Below are positions 7,226 through 15,136 of a stretch of DNA of 32,729 bases, piece after piece (within the stretch, counting starts at the first letter, position 1; the number at the start of each line of letters is the position of its first letter). This DNA is from Pseudomonadota bacterium (GTDB lineage: Bacteria > Pseudomonadota > Alphaproteobacteria > Micropepsales > Micropepsaceae): assembly GCA_021804785.1 (NCBI GenBank), contig JAJZGY010000026.1, positions 1 through 32,729 of the forward strand, in the 5' to 3' direction. Position numbers and translations under genes: made by a program. The notes beneath the pieces are model-generated. The model was not told where the DNA came from, made no database searches, and saw nothing but the letters and a program-made list of their open reading frames with translations.

Positions 7226-8452
7226 ATGGAATTCGAACACAGTGACAAGGTAAAAGGCCTGCTAGCTGCAGTGGAAGCCTTCATGGACGAACACGTCTAT
7301 CCCAATGAGCAATCCTACAACGATTGGGTGAACAATCCGGGTAATCTTTGGCAAGAATGGCCCAAAATGGAGGACCTCAAGGACAAGGCTCGCGCCAAAG
7401 GCTTGTGGAATTTGTTCCTACCTCATGAATATGGGAAGTTTTCCCCAGGCCTGACCAACCTGGAATATGCGCCGCTGGCCGAGATTATGGGGCGGGTGCC
7501 GTTCGCGAGCCAAATCTTCAACTGCTCAGCTCCTGATACCGGTAACATGGAAGTTCTCGCCAAGTATGGCAGCCCGGAGCAGCAAGAACGTTGGCTGAAG
7601 CCCCTGCTCGACGGGAAAATCCGTTCGGCATACGTTATGACCGAGCCACAAGTTGCCTCTTCGGATGCGACCAACCTCGAACTGTCCATCACGCCGCATG
7701 GCGATCACTATGTTCTCAACGGTCGCAAATGGTGGATTTCAAACGCTATGCATCCACGTTGCAAGATCTGGATCGTGATGGGCAAGACCGATTTCAACGC
7801 GGCCCGCCACGCGCAGCACTCACAGATCCTGGTCGAACCCAATACGCCGGGCATCACGATCGTGCGCCATCTCACGGTGTTTGGTTCGCACAACTCGCCC
7901 GGTGGAGAGAGCGAGTTGCGCTTCGAGAACGTCCGCGTGCCCAAGGAAAATATGATTCTTGGACCTGGCCGCGGATTCGAAATAGCGCAGGGCCGTCTTG
8001 GACCGGGCCGGATTCACCACTGCATGCGCTCGATCGGGCAAGCCCAGCGGGCACTCGAAATCATGGCTCGCAGGGCAGACAGTCGAGTCGCCTTCGGCAA
8101 GAAGCTGGCCGACCAGTCTTCGATACGACAGGATGTGGCGAAGAGCTTCTGCGAGGTGGAAATGGCGCGCCTGCTAACACTCAAGGCTGCGGATGCGATG
8201 GACCGCTACGGCAACAAGGCCGCAAAGGATCTTATCGCCGCAATCAAAGTCGTTGCCCCGCGCATGGCACAGACCGTATGCGACCGAGCGATCCAGGTTC
8301 ATGGCGGCATGGGCGTATCCGACGACACCCCGATCGCACGTTTCTTCACGCTAAACCGCTTCGTGCGCATAGCCGACGGTCCAGACGAGGTTCACATGAG
8401 CCAGCTTGGCAAACAGAAGATCAGGGAATACGTGGCGTCAAACCGACCTTGA
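7226..8452 (+). CDS. Acyl-CoA dehydrogenase, ACAD10/11 (LvaC-like) type
   Basis: 408-aa flavoprotein of the acyl-CoA dehydrogenase superfamily. Visible landmarks are [15 protein letters not shown] (136-150) at the flavin site, WWISNAMHP (169-177), the RVAFGKKL helix (287-294), [13 protein letters not shown] (357-369), and [10 protein letters not shown] (381-390). In the last motif Asp384 stands where ordinary acyl-CoA dehydrogenases carry the catalytic Glu. This ending and the partner kinase place it with ACAD10/ACAD11 and LvaC, where the enzyme removes the 4-phosphate from 4-phosphoacyl-CoA and yields an unsaturated or rearranged acyl-CoA. It starts 13 bp after the SDR. Simple alpha,beta-dehydrogenation cannot be excluded. 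Confidence 0.87.
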   Translation: MEFEHSDKVKGLLAAVEAFMDEHVYPNEQSYNDWVNNPGNLWQEWPKMEDLKDKARAKGLWNLFLPHEYGKFSPGLTNLEYAPLAEIMGRVPFASQIFNCSAPDTGNMEVLAKYGSPEQQERWLKPLLDGKIRSAYVMTEPQVASSDATNLELSITPHGDHYVLNGRKWWISNAMHPRCKIWIVMGKTDFNAARHAQHSQILVEPNTPGITIVRHLTVFGSHNSPGGESELRFENVRVPKENMILGPGRGFEIAQGRLGPGRIHHCMRSIGQAQRALEIMARRADSRVAFGKKLADQSSIRQDVAKSFCEVEMARLLTLKAADAMDRYGNKAAKDLIAAIKVVAPRMAQTVCDRAIQVHGGMGVSDDTPIARFFTLNRFVRIADGPDEVHMSQLGKQKIREYVASNRP

Positions 8453-8477
8453 CGGCGAAGTCAACAGGAGAACAGAC

Positions 8478-10025
8478 ATGAGCTGGATCAAGAGCGGCAA
8501 CCGCACAGTGACCGTCGCAGAATTCGAGCAGCGTGCCCGCCGTGCCGCGAGTGTGCTGCAGGACTTCGGCCTCGAGAAAGGCGATGGTGTGGCGCTTTAT
8601 CTGCGCAACGACCTTGCCTATTTTGAAGCGGTATTTGGTGCGGGAATGCTCGGCATCTACCCGGTACCAGTGAATTGGCATTACACCCCTGATGAGGCGA
8701 ATTATCTACTCATCGACAGCGGGGTGAAGCTGTTGCTCATCCACGCCGACCTGATGCCTCCGATCGCGTCAGCAGTGCCCAAGGGACTGCCAGTGGTAGT
8801 GGTCGATACACCTGATGAGGTGCGGACGGCCTATGATCTTGACGCCGTAGCGTTAGCGTCAGACCTGCCACGATGGCAGGCGTTGCTTGACAGAGCCATG
8901 CCCTATTCTGGTACCCCCGAAGCGCCTCCCAGTTCGGTGATCTATACCTCAGGTACCACCGGTCGACCCAAGGGGGTCAAACGTTCCGCATTCACGGCTG
9001 CGCAGACAGAGGCCGTCAATTTTATGCTTGGCTGGTCCTACGGCTATTCTGACGTGCTGGAGGGAAAGCGCGAGCCCTCGACCATTACCACCGCGGTGAT
9101 TGGTCCGGTCTACCATTCGGCACCCAATGCCCACTCTGCCTTTTCGATCCGCCTGGGTGTCAATGTGGTGATCGAACCACGCTTCGATGCCGAAGGATTG
9201 CTTGCGCTCATCGAACGCGAGCGGATCACGCACCTCAACATGGTGCCGATCATGTTCAACCGCCTGCTGCGTCTTCCGGACAAGATCAAACACAGATACG
9301 ACCTTTCCAGCCTGGAATTCGTCACCCACGCTGCTGCACCTTGTCCACCACCGGTCAAGCGAGCGATGATCGAATGGTGGGGGCCGGTGATCTGGGAGTA
9401 TTATGGCTCCACCGAGATGGGCAACGTCACCTGCCTGTCGAGTGAGGAGTGGCTGGCGCATCCTGGCTCGGTCGGCAAGGTCATGCCCGGCATCACCTTG
9501 CGCGTGGTTGACGAAGCAGGCAACGACGTCGCGCCAGGCGAAGTTGGCGAAGTGATTGGCAAGGGCCGCCACGGTGCCGACTTTACCTATCAGAATTCGC
9601 CTGAAAAGCGCGCCTCAATGGAAAAGTACGGGCTTATCACTCCCGGCGACGTTGGCTATTTTGACGCTGATGGCTTTCTTTATCTGTGCGATCGGAAAAA
9701 TGACATGGTGATCTCAGGTGGGGCCAATATCTACCCGGCCGAGATTGAAGCCGAGCTTCATAAATTACCGGGCGTAGCCGACTGCGCTGTGTTTGGCATT
9801 CCCGACGAAGAATTTGGCGAAAGTGTAATGGCCGTCGTCCAGCCTATGCCCGGTGTGACCCTACGCGCAGACGACCTGCGCGCGGACCTACGCCGGACGC
9901 TCACCGCATATAAGGTGCCGCGGCGGATCGAGTTCGCAGAGAGCCTACCGCGTGAGGACTCGGGCAAGATCTTCAAGCGTAAACTGCGTGAGCCTTTCTG
10001 GGCAGGACGCGACCGCGTGATCTGA
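8478..10025 (+). CDS. Acyl-CoA synthetase (AMP-forming), last gene of the kinase-ACAD operon
   Basis: 515-aa ANL-superfamily ligase that activates a carboxylic acid through an acyl-AMP to acyl-CoA. Motifs: P-loop YTSGTTGRPKG (156-166), YYGSTE (308-313), the GDVGYFDADG segment (390-399), DRKNDM hinge (405-410), and catalytic Lys497 in SGKIFK. I chose the ATG at 8478, which has an AGGAG about 8 nt upstream; the in-frame ATG at 8406 would overlap the dehydrogenase. It is somewhat short at the N-terminus compared with fatty acyl-CoA synthetases, beginning almost at the substrate domain. In the lva model it is the LvaE-like entry enzyme; the substrate is not readable by eye. Confidence 0.9.
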   Translation: MSWIKSGNRTVTVAEFEQRARRAASVLQDFGLEKGDGVALYLRNDLAYFEAVFGAGMLGIYPVPVNWHYTPDEANYLLIDSGVKLLLIHADLMPPIASAVPKGLPVVVVDTPDEVRTAYDLDAVALASDLPRWQALLDRAMPYSGTPEAPPSSVIYTSGTTGRPKGVKRSAFTAAQTEAVNFMLGWSYGYSDVLEGKREPSTITTAVIGPVYHSAPNAHSAFSIRLGVNVVIEPRFDAEGLLALIERERITHLNMVPIMFNRLLRLPDKIKHRYDLSSLEFVTHAAAPCPPPVKRAMIEWWGPVIWEYYGSTEMGNVTCLSSEEWLAHPGSVGKVMPGITLRVVDEAGNDVAPGEVGEVIGKGRHGADFTYQNSPEKRASMEKYGLITPGDVGYFDADGFLYLCDRKNDMVISGGANIYPAEIEAELHKLPGVADCAVFGIPDEEFGESVMAVVQPMPGVTLRADDLRADLRRTLTAYKVPRRIEFAESLPREDSGKIFKRKLREPFWAGRDRVI

Positions 10026-10105
10026 AAGTCATGAGCGAGCGTGTGCTTCCTGGGCGCAGGACATCTCGTAAGCGGCGATGGTCATTTTTGCATTCCGGTG
10101 ATTGA

Positions 10106-11794
10106 TCACCCGAGAACACCGCGCCCGGGTGCTGACCGACCGATAGGGTCAATCAGCACGCCTGGGTTGAGAATTGCGCCCGGATCAAGGACCGCCTTGG
10201 CTGCCGCGAGGGCTTGGCGGAAGAGGGGAGATGATTGCCTCTCGTAGCCACTGCGATGGTCACGACCAACAGCGTGATGGTGGGTAACAGTACCGCCAAG
10301 CCCTACCACAATCTCATTGGTCGCCAGCTTGATCTGCCGCCACTTCGCAAGGGACGAGTATAGATCACCGGTTGTGGTACCAAGAGCAGAGTAGGAAAAA
10401 TAGGGCGCGGGTCCATCCGGATAAATATGTGTGAAGCGGCAAGAAACGACCGCATCATGACCGCATATTTCGCGAATAACAGTCTGTGTTCTCTCACGCA
10501 CGCCATCATAGAGGGTTTCGAAGCGATCCCACGTAATCGCGGTCTCGAAGGTGTCAGTGATGACGCCGAGCGCGACCAAAAGATCACGATAATACGGCAT
10601 GCGGATGAAGGCGTTTCGCCACTGTCCGGCCGCACCCTGCCGATGCTCTCCTGCCCGGTTGCCTGGTGCAAGGGATCTCGCCACAGCTTCACTGTCGTAG
10701 GTCCCTTGGTGATCTGCCACCAGTTCAAGCCCACGCTCCATCCAGGCGTTGAGTGGATGATCCGCGGATTCAAATCCGAGCACCAGTATCGCCTTTGTGC
10801 CATCTCCAACATGGTTGTTACGCGCTTCAACCGGGTCAAGAAGACGACAATTCGTTGGGAAGAGGCCCGATTGAGACAGTGCCCGCACTGCGGCAACGGC
10901 AGCGGACATGCTCGGGAAGCTGATCGACGCAGAGGCCTGATGCATTGGCCTGTCCTGCAGCCGCATCCAGGCCTCAGTGATAATCCCTAGCGTGCCCTCA
11001 GAGCCAATCATCATGCGGTCAGGTGACGGTCCGGCGCCGGAACCGGGGAGCCGCCGCGTTTCGAGGATGCCCGCGGGAGTAACCGAGCGAGTTGCCTCAA
11101 CAAAATCATCGATGTGTGTATAGAGCGATGCGTAATGCCCGCCGCTACGGGTGGCAATCCAGCCACCCAATGTCGACAGCTGCAGGCTCTGAGGGAAGTG
11201 CCGCAAGGTCAAAGCGTGGGGCTTCAACTGGGACTCAAGCTCTGGCCCGAGCGCCCCTGCCTGAATGCGTGCCGCGCGACTGCTCCGATCGATCTCCAGC
11301 ACTTTCCAGAGATATTGCAGATCAACGGACACCACCCCAGCATAGCCGTCGCCTACCGCAGGCTCGACACCCCCGCACACACTCGAGCCTCCGCCAAACG
11401 GGATCACCGCAACGTTAGCACCGGATGCCCACTCAAGGATGGCAGCAACATCCTCTTCGGACTTGGGAAACGCCACCCAATCGGGTGGACTGGAAACCGC
11501 GCGCATAAACATGCGCACGATATCGGCGAAAGATTTTCCTAGACTGTGCACCAGGCGATCATAGGGCGTCGCGGACATCATCGGTGCAAGGGCAGCTGGC
11601 ACGGCGATACGAGGCGGTGGCAGTTCGAAATCGCGAATCTGGGGTACGGAAACTTCCACCGGGGCAGCTCCGCCAAGTCGCCGCGCCGAACCCTGCACCC
11701 TGGCGATTTCCTCTGCAGTTAGATCTTCGTCAGCATAACCCCAGCCATAGAACCGAAGCTTGCCCCGGCGTGAAAATGTTGCTGTCTCGCTCAT
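10106..11794 (-). CDS. FAD-binding oxidase/dehydrogenase, alkyl-DHAP synthase-like
   Basis: 562-aa VAO/PCMH-type flavoprotein related to alkyldihydroxyacetonephosphate synthase and to 2-hydroxyacid dehydrogenases. FAD-binding segments are IPFGGGSSVCGG (131-142), LSTLGGWIATRSGG (206-219) and IGSEGTLGI (263-271). A YFSYS element (465-469) and a triple-His motif HHHAVGRDH (505-513) match AGPS-type active sites, and LDPGAILNPG closes the fold. The ATG at 11794 has GGAAG a few bases upstream and gives the usual length. It converges on the CoA-synthetase gene and lies 90 bp downstream of a TetR gene on the same strand. Ether-lipid synthesis needs a partner acyltransferase, which is absent, so oxidation of a hydroxy acid in the catabolic island is more likely (inference). 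Confidence 0.82.
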   Translation of the reverse strand: MSETATFSRRGKLRFYGWGYADEDLTAEEIARVQGSARRLGGAAPVEVSVPQIRDFELPPPRIAVPAALAPMMSATPYDRLVHSLGKSFADIVRMFMRAVSSPPDWVAFPKSEEDVAAILEWASGANVAVIPFGGGSSVCGGVEPAVGDGYAGVVSVDLQYLWKVLEIDRSSRAARIQAGALGPELESQLKPHALTLRHFPQSLQLSTLGGWIATRSGGHYASLYTHIDDFVEATRSVTPAGILETRRLPGSGAGPSPDRMMIGSEGTLGIITEAWMRLQDRPMHQASASISFPSMSAAVAAVRALSQSGLFPTNCRLLDPVEARNNHVGDGTKAILVLGFESADHPLNAWMERGLELVADHQGTYDSEAVARSLAPGNRAGEHRQGAAGQWRNAFIRMPYYRDLLVALGVITDTFETAITWDRFETLYDGVRERTQTVIREICGHDAVVSCRFTHIYPDGPAPYFSYSALGTTTGDLYSSLAKWRQIKLATNEIVVGLGGTVTHHHAVGRDHRSGYERQSSPLFRQALAAAKAVLDPGAILNPGVLIDPIGRSAPGRGVLG

Positions 11795-11884
11795 GGCTTC
11801 CAATCTCGTGCCCGACCCGGCGCAGAGCCTGACCCCATGGGCCCGGTTCGGCAAGCCGGAACGAGAATCTTAGAGCGGCATTTT

Positions 11885-12556
11885 CTAGCTGCGCCGCCCA
11901 TCTTTCCCGGGCACCGGTACCGGTGTGCCATTGCGGGCTAGGGTTTGCCGCAGGCTGTCCATCACCGCAGCCAGCAGCGGCTCGAATGAAGTCTCCGGAT
12001 CCACGAGCCGCTGGGTTGAAATCCCGATCTGAAGGCTGCCGATCAGGGTTGCGACGGCATCTATATCTACTTCCCCGCGAATACTTCCTCCGGCTTGGCC
12101 CTTCTGGATCAGATGTGCCAGCACCGCCTTTACACGCTCGTGTTCTCCGGCGAAGGCGGAACGCAAATCCGTATCATCGGCAACCGACGCGGCCAGCAGC
12201 TTGAAATAGGTCTGCAGGCGCTCATTGTGGAACGCCTCCCGCAAATAAAGATCCGTCCAGGACAAGATGGCCTCCAGCCCGGGCAGCGTTTCGATGCCAC
12301 GGGCTGCAATCATCTCCTGCATTTCGCCATGCAGCCGTTCGATCATCGCGTCGATGAGCCCGCGCTTGGACCCGAACCGCTGGGTGACGAGTCCTCGGCT
12401 GTAGCCAGACTTCTCGCCAATGGCCTCAAAGGTAAGTGCGCCGACGCCGCTCTCCGCGACGATGGCAATCGCTGCATCTACGAGCGCCCGCTCCGACTGC
12501 CTCCGGCGCTCATTCTGGGTCAGCCCGGTCGAGCCGGGAGGAGCTTGCGAATCCAC
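11885..12556 (-). CDS. TetR-family transcriptional regulator upstream of the FAD oxidase
   Basis: 223-aa TetR regulator. The helix-turn-helix spans roughly residues 18-64, with GVGALTFEAIGEKSGYSR and the recognition helix ending RFGSKRGLID. The C-terminal domain is helical. I chose the GTG at 12556 with CGGAG about 9 nt upstream, because it gives a standard length; the longer frame to 12682 has no ribosome site and would add an atypical Pro/Arg-rich leader. It is probably co-transcribed with the FAD oxidase 90 bp downstream. No clear palindromic operator is visible upstream. Its target is inferred only from position. Confidence 0.86.
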   Translation of the reverse strand: MDSQAPPGSTGLTQNERRRQSERALVDAAIAIVAESGVGALTFEAIGEKSGYSRGLVTQRFGSKRGLIDAMIERLHGEMQEMIAARGIETLPGLEAILSWTDLYLREAFHNERLQTYFKLLAASVADDTDLRSAFAGEHERVKAVLAHLIQKGQAGGSIRGEVDIDAVATLIGSLQIGISTQRLVDPETSFEPLLAAVMDSLRQTLARNGTPVPVPGKDGRRS

Positions 12557-12685
12557 TACTGAACACTCCGCTGAAGGACAGATGAGCGGCCTCAACAATC
12601 TCCCGAGATCAGGACCGCGTACCAGGCTTGGTGAAAATGGTATATCGCCTCTCAGTCTATCGTCGGCGGGAACTGCCAGCAAAGG
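12557..12685. other. Upstream region of the TetR gene
   Basis: No gene supported. The long plus-strand frame at 12420-13058 crosses the TetR gene antisense and looks like random Arg/Pro/Ser-rich sequence. The TetR promoter should be here but no -35/-10 pair stands out. Confidence 0.35.
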
Positions 12686-12754
12686 GCACGGGCCTGAAGC
12701 CCTTCAGGGCAGGCGACGTGGCGGACCGCAACCGGTCCGCTCCGTCCCCCGTGC
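12686..12754. ncRNA. Candidate structured RNA element (three-way junction)
   Basis: Three perfect stems fit into 69 nt. P1 pairs GCACGGG (12686-12692) with CCCGTGC (12748-12754). P2 pairs CCTGAA (12693-12698) with TTCAGG (12703-12708) around a GCCC loop, directly stacked on P1. P3 pairs GCGGACCG (12721-12728) with CGGTCCGC (12733-12740) around a CAAC loop, and can gain one G-T pair at 12720/12741. The region has no credible gene on either strand. The fold would form from either strand, so orientation is unknown. I could not match it to a named family; high GC content makes chance folding a real alternative. Confidence 0.35.
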
Positions 12755-13051
12755 GCGGCTGTCAGGCCGGGCCACACCTGATCCTGGGGGCAAAATCCTA
12801 CCGGCTCCAAAAGGCACGCTAGCCAGGGGACAAAGGCGACTGCAGTGGAAAACCTGTTTGCGGAGGAGCGCAGGGCCACCCCCATATGGGACGCCGGCCG
12901 CGTCCAGCCACTGTCCCCGTCCGCTAGATTGTCCGCTGGCCGATCCCGTCAGACTCAGTCTTCTTCAGCGCAGGAACCGACATGGCGGCAACACAGAATA
13001 CCAACGTCCACTTTGCACCCCCACAGATAGACAATCCGCGCTCAGGGTCCT
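12755..13051. other. GC-rich gene-free stretch next to the candidate RNA
   Basis: No supportable gene. It contains AGCCAGGGGAC at about 12821, which resembles part of a B12-box, a small TGCG-GAGGAG-CGCA hairpin near 12860, and the palindrome CCCATATGGG near 12880. None of these completes a known riboswitch. It ends at the stop of the ThDP enzyme gene. Both neighbouring genes are on the minus strand. Confidence 0.35.
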
Positions 13052-14755
13052 TCAGTAACCAGCATCGCCGTACCACGAGGCAAACTCATCAAACCCGGGC
13101 ACCTCTGTCGCATTGGCACGGGCATCAATCGCGACCTGAACAACGGCTGGGCGGCCACTTGCCAATGCCCTTTTAATCGCCGGTGCGACATCTTCAGCAC
13201 GATCGACGTACTCGCCGTAGGCACCAAACCCCTCAGCAATACGATCAAGACGAAGCTGCTCTCCCCAATGGGCTTCGGTCTCAGGTGACTGCGGACCAAA
13301 AACTGTCTTGTACACCGTAACTTCCAGGCCGAAGGCGTAGTCACAGCCGACAATGCAGACAATCGGAAGCTCTTTGCGCACTGCAGTTTCAAGCTCGGAA
13401 ATATGAAACAGGAAGGACGAATCGCCGGTGATCAGCACCACGCGGCGGTTGTCGCCAACAGCCAACTGCGCCCCGATCGCGTGTGGCAGACCAGTACCAA
13501 GATGACCAAAGTTTTGGCACCAGAGCACGTCGCGCGGCGCGATCTGACCATAAGCCCCAGTGAAGATGCTAACAGCCCCTCCATCGCGCACAATGACTGC
13601 ATCCTCAGGAAGCTCCCGCGTTGCCTCCACAACAAAGCGCGCGGGATGCACAGGTGTCGAGGTCTTCGGCACTGCTGCCAGCATCTGGGCCTTGAGCGCA
13701 GCAGACTCCTCCCCCCATGCCTCAAGCTGCCCAACGGCCTCATGCCCTCGGGGCCCAAGTGCCGCGACAAGCTGTGGGGTTACATCGCGCAAATCGCCTA
13801 CAAGTGGCACATCAATGGCACGATTGACCCCAATCGCCAGAGGATCTCGCTCGATGTAGATCCATTTGCGATCGGTCTTGCCTTTGGCCCAATGCCGCCC
13901 GACCCCGTAGTGCAGCGGTTCACCGATCTCTGTTCCAATCGCTATCACAAGATCTGCTGCCGCCACAATTTGCGTGCCAACAGGGGAGGCGTAGGGAAAT
14001 GTCTTTTGCTCGAGACCCGGCAGTACTGCAGCTCCGCCCGGGGTCTGGAGGATTGGGCAATTGAGCGCGCGTGCAAGTTCGGCCACCATGGCGTGGGCAC
14101 GCGACACAAAAACGCCCTGTCCGACGAGAAGAACAGGCAATTCTGCTTCTTTGATCAGCCGTACCGCATCGGCGATCCGCCCTGGATCAGCGGCCTGATG
14201 CGTCAAACGATATCTTTCCGGCGGCGCAACTGGCGGAAGCTCAAGCTGGGCCTGCCCCATGTTCATGGGGTATTCGATATAAACGGGCCCTGGAGTTCCG
14301 CTCAGCGCCCGGCGAAAGGCTTCATGGACGATTTCGTCGGTCTGCTCGGCGTACTCGATCACGCCAACATATTTCATCGCCGCTTCGAAGTACGCAGGCT
14401 GGGGCGTATACTGAAAGCGACCGCGCCGAACCCGCTGATCATAAAGGCGCGGTCGCTGGCCGGCGATGAAGAGGGTCGGAACGTTCTCCTTCGCTGCGCA
14501 AATCGCAGCAGCGGCAAGATTGGCAACACCTGGTCCCTGATTCCCAACGATCACGCCCGGCCGGCCGGTCATGCGCCACAGTCCGTCCGCCATGAAGGCT
14601 CCAGCCTGCTCGTGATGTGGTGCAATCACGCGCCAGCCGCGCGCTTCGGCGGCAATAAACATCGCTACAAAACTTGGATCCGGAATGCCAAAGAGCGTTT
14701 TGATTCCCTCAGCTTCCATCAACTCGAGCAAGCGGTCGTGCACATAGATGGCCAA
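13052..14755 (-). CDS. ThDP-dependent enzyme of the acetolactate synthase/2-hydroxyacyl-CoA lyase superfamily
   Basis: 567-aa three-domain thiamine diphosphate enzyme. The Pyr domain has the ylid-activating Glu49 in APHHEQAGAFMADG (45-58), and the central domain follows from about 190. The PP domain has GDSSFLFHISELETAVR (444-460) but ends its cofactor motif in VGCDYAFG (469-476), where the family normally has NN. It therefore carries Cys471-Asp472 in place of the usual Asn pair. The superfamily makes or breaks C-C bonds next to a carbonyl or decarboxylates 2-oxoacids. No AHAS regulatory subunit is nearby, and the operon is acyl-CoA catabolic, so biosynthetic AHAS is unlikely. It is the last gene of the six-gene operon, 28 bp after the ferredoxin. 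Confidence 0.88.
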   Translation of the reverse strand: MAIYVHDRLLELMEAEGIKTLFGIPDPSFVAMFIAAEARGWRVIAPHHEQAGAFMADGLWRMTGRPGVIVGNQGPGVANLAAAAICAAKENVPTLFIAGQRPRLYDQRVRRGRFQYTPQPAYFEAAMKYVGVIEYAEQTDEIVHEAFRRALSGTPGPVYIEYPMNMGQAQLELPPVAPPERYRLTHQAADPGRIADAVRLIKEAELPVLLVGQGVFVSRAHAMVAELARALNCPILQTPGGAAVLPGLEQKTFPYASPVGTQIVAAADLVIAIGTEIGEPLHYGVGRHWAKGKTDRKWIYIERDPLAIGVNRAIDVPLVGDLRDVTPQLVAALGPRGHEAVGQLEAWGEESAALKAQMLAAVPKTSTPVHPARFVVEATRELPEDAVIVRDGGAVSIFTGAYGQIAPRDVLWCQNFGHLGTGLPHAIGAQLAVGDNRRVVLITGDSSFLFHISELETAVRKELPIVCIVGCDYAFGLEVTVYKTVFGPQSPETEAHWGEQLRLDRIAEGFGAYGEYVDRAEDVAPAIKRALASGRPAVVQVAIDARANATEVPGFDEFASWYGDAGY

Positions 14756-14783
14756 GTCAGGATCCCCTCAATGCGTGTGAAAC

Positions 14784-15125
14784 TCAGAATTTGCGCGGAA
14801 ACATGAACTCGCTGATTTGCTTCTGCTCATAGAACCCGGCGAAGTCGTAGGGCTCTGTGGCCATGATGCCCTGACTGGCGCACACAGCATAACAGTTGTT
14901 GCAACTCATACAGCCGTTTGCATCGCCTTTAAGGCGCGCTTTGAGATTCTCCTTCGGCCCAAAAAGCTCAAGGATATTGGCTGGACAGACGACAACACAT
15001 AACTTGCAGCCATCGCATTTGTCGAGATCAATGGTTACCCGATGATAAATCGCTTCGCACGGATCATCCCAGATAGGAAGATGGTCTGGCGGGACGGACG
15101 CTTTTCTCACAGTTGCGTCGCTCAT
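14784..15125 (-). CDS. 2x[4Fe-4S] ferredoxin-like protein
   Basis: 113-aa electron carrier with two cluster-binding sets: Cys37, 40, 43, 47 (CDGCKLCVVVCP) and Cys72, 75, 78, 82 (CMSCNNCYAVCA). The sets are separated by about 25 residues, and both flanks extend beyond the ferredoxin core. The ATG at 15125 has an AGGAGA about 8 nt upstream; the frame open to 15170 is inside the nitroreductase gene. It sits between the nitroreductase (11 bp) and the ThDP enzyme (28 bp), so it probably shuttles electrons to or from one of them. It resembles small iron-sulfur subunits of 2-oxoacid:ferredoxin oxidoreductases, but no other such subunit is present. Confidence 0.9.
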   Translation of the reverse strand: MSDATVRKASVPPDHLPIWDDPCEAIYHRVTIDLDKCDGCKLCVVVCPANILELFGPKENLKARLKGDANGCMSCNNCYAVCASQGIMATEPYDFAGFYEQKQISEFMFPRKF

Positions 15126-15136
15126 GGCATTGTCTC

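Noticed and set aside
7591-8481. 296-codon plus-strand open frame.
   Set aside because: It lies inside the acyl-CoA dehydrogenase gene in another frame and reads as Arg/Ser-rich shadow sequence.
10097-10110. Terminator between the convergent CoA ligase and FAD oxidase genes, from GGTGAT-TG-ATCACC.
   Set aside because: The loop is only 2 nt, no T-run follows in either direction, and the repeat overlaps the end of the oxidase gene.
12780-12860. Cobalamin riboswitch, prompted by AGCCAGGGGAC near 12821.
   Set aside because: The conserved core with the GCCCCCGCAAC-type segment is absent in the right order, and no cobalamin gene lies downstream.
12855-12880. SAH riboswitch, prompted by GAGGAGCGC.
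   Set aside because: The following bases diverge from the family core, and no pairing GCGCTC is found downstream. No methionine-cycle gene is nearby.
13052-14755. Biosynthetic acetolactate synthase for branched-chain amino acids.
   Set aside because: No regulatory subunit or ilvC-type gene adjoins it, the cofactor motif is altered, and it closes a catabolic operon.
13403-14806. 467-codon plus-strand open frame.
   Set aside because: It is antisense to the ThDP enzyme gene, whose motifs and operon position are clear; its own translation has no domain and no ribosome site.
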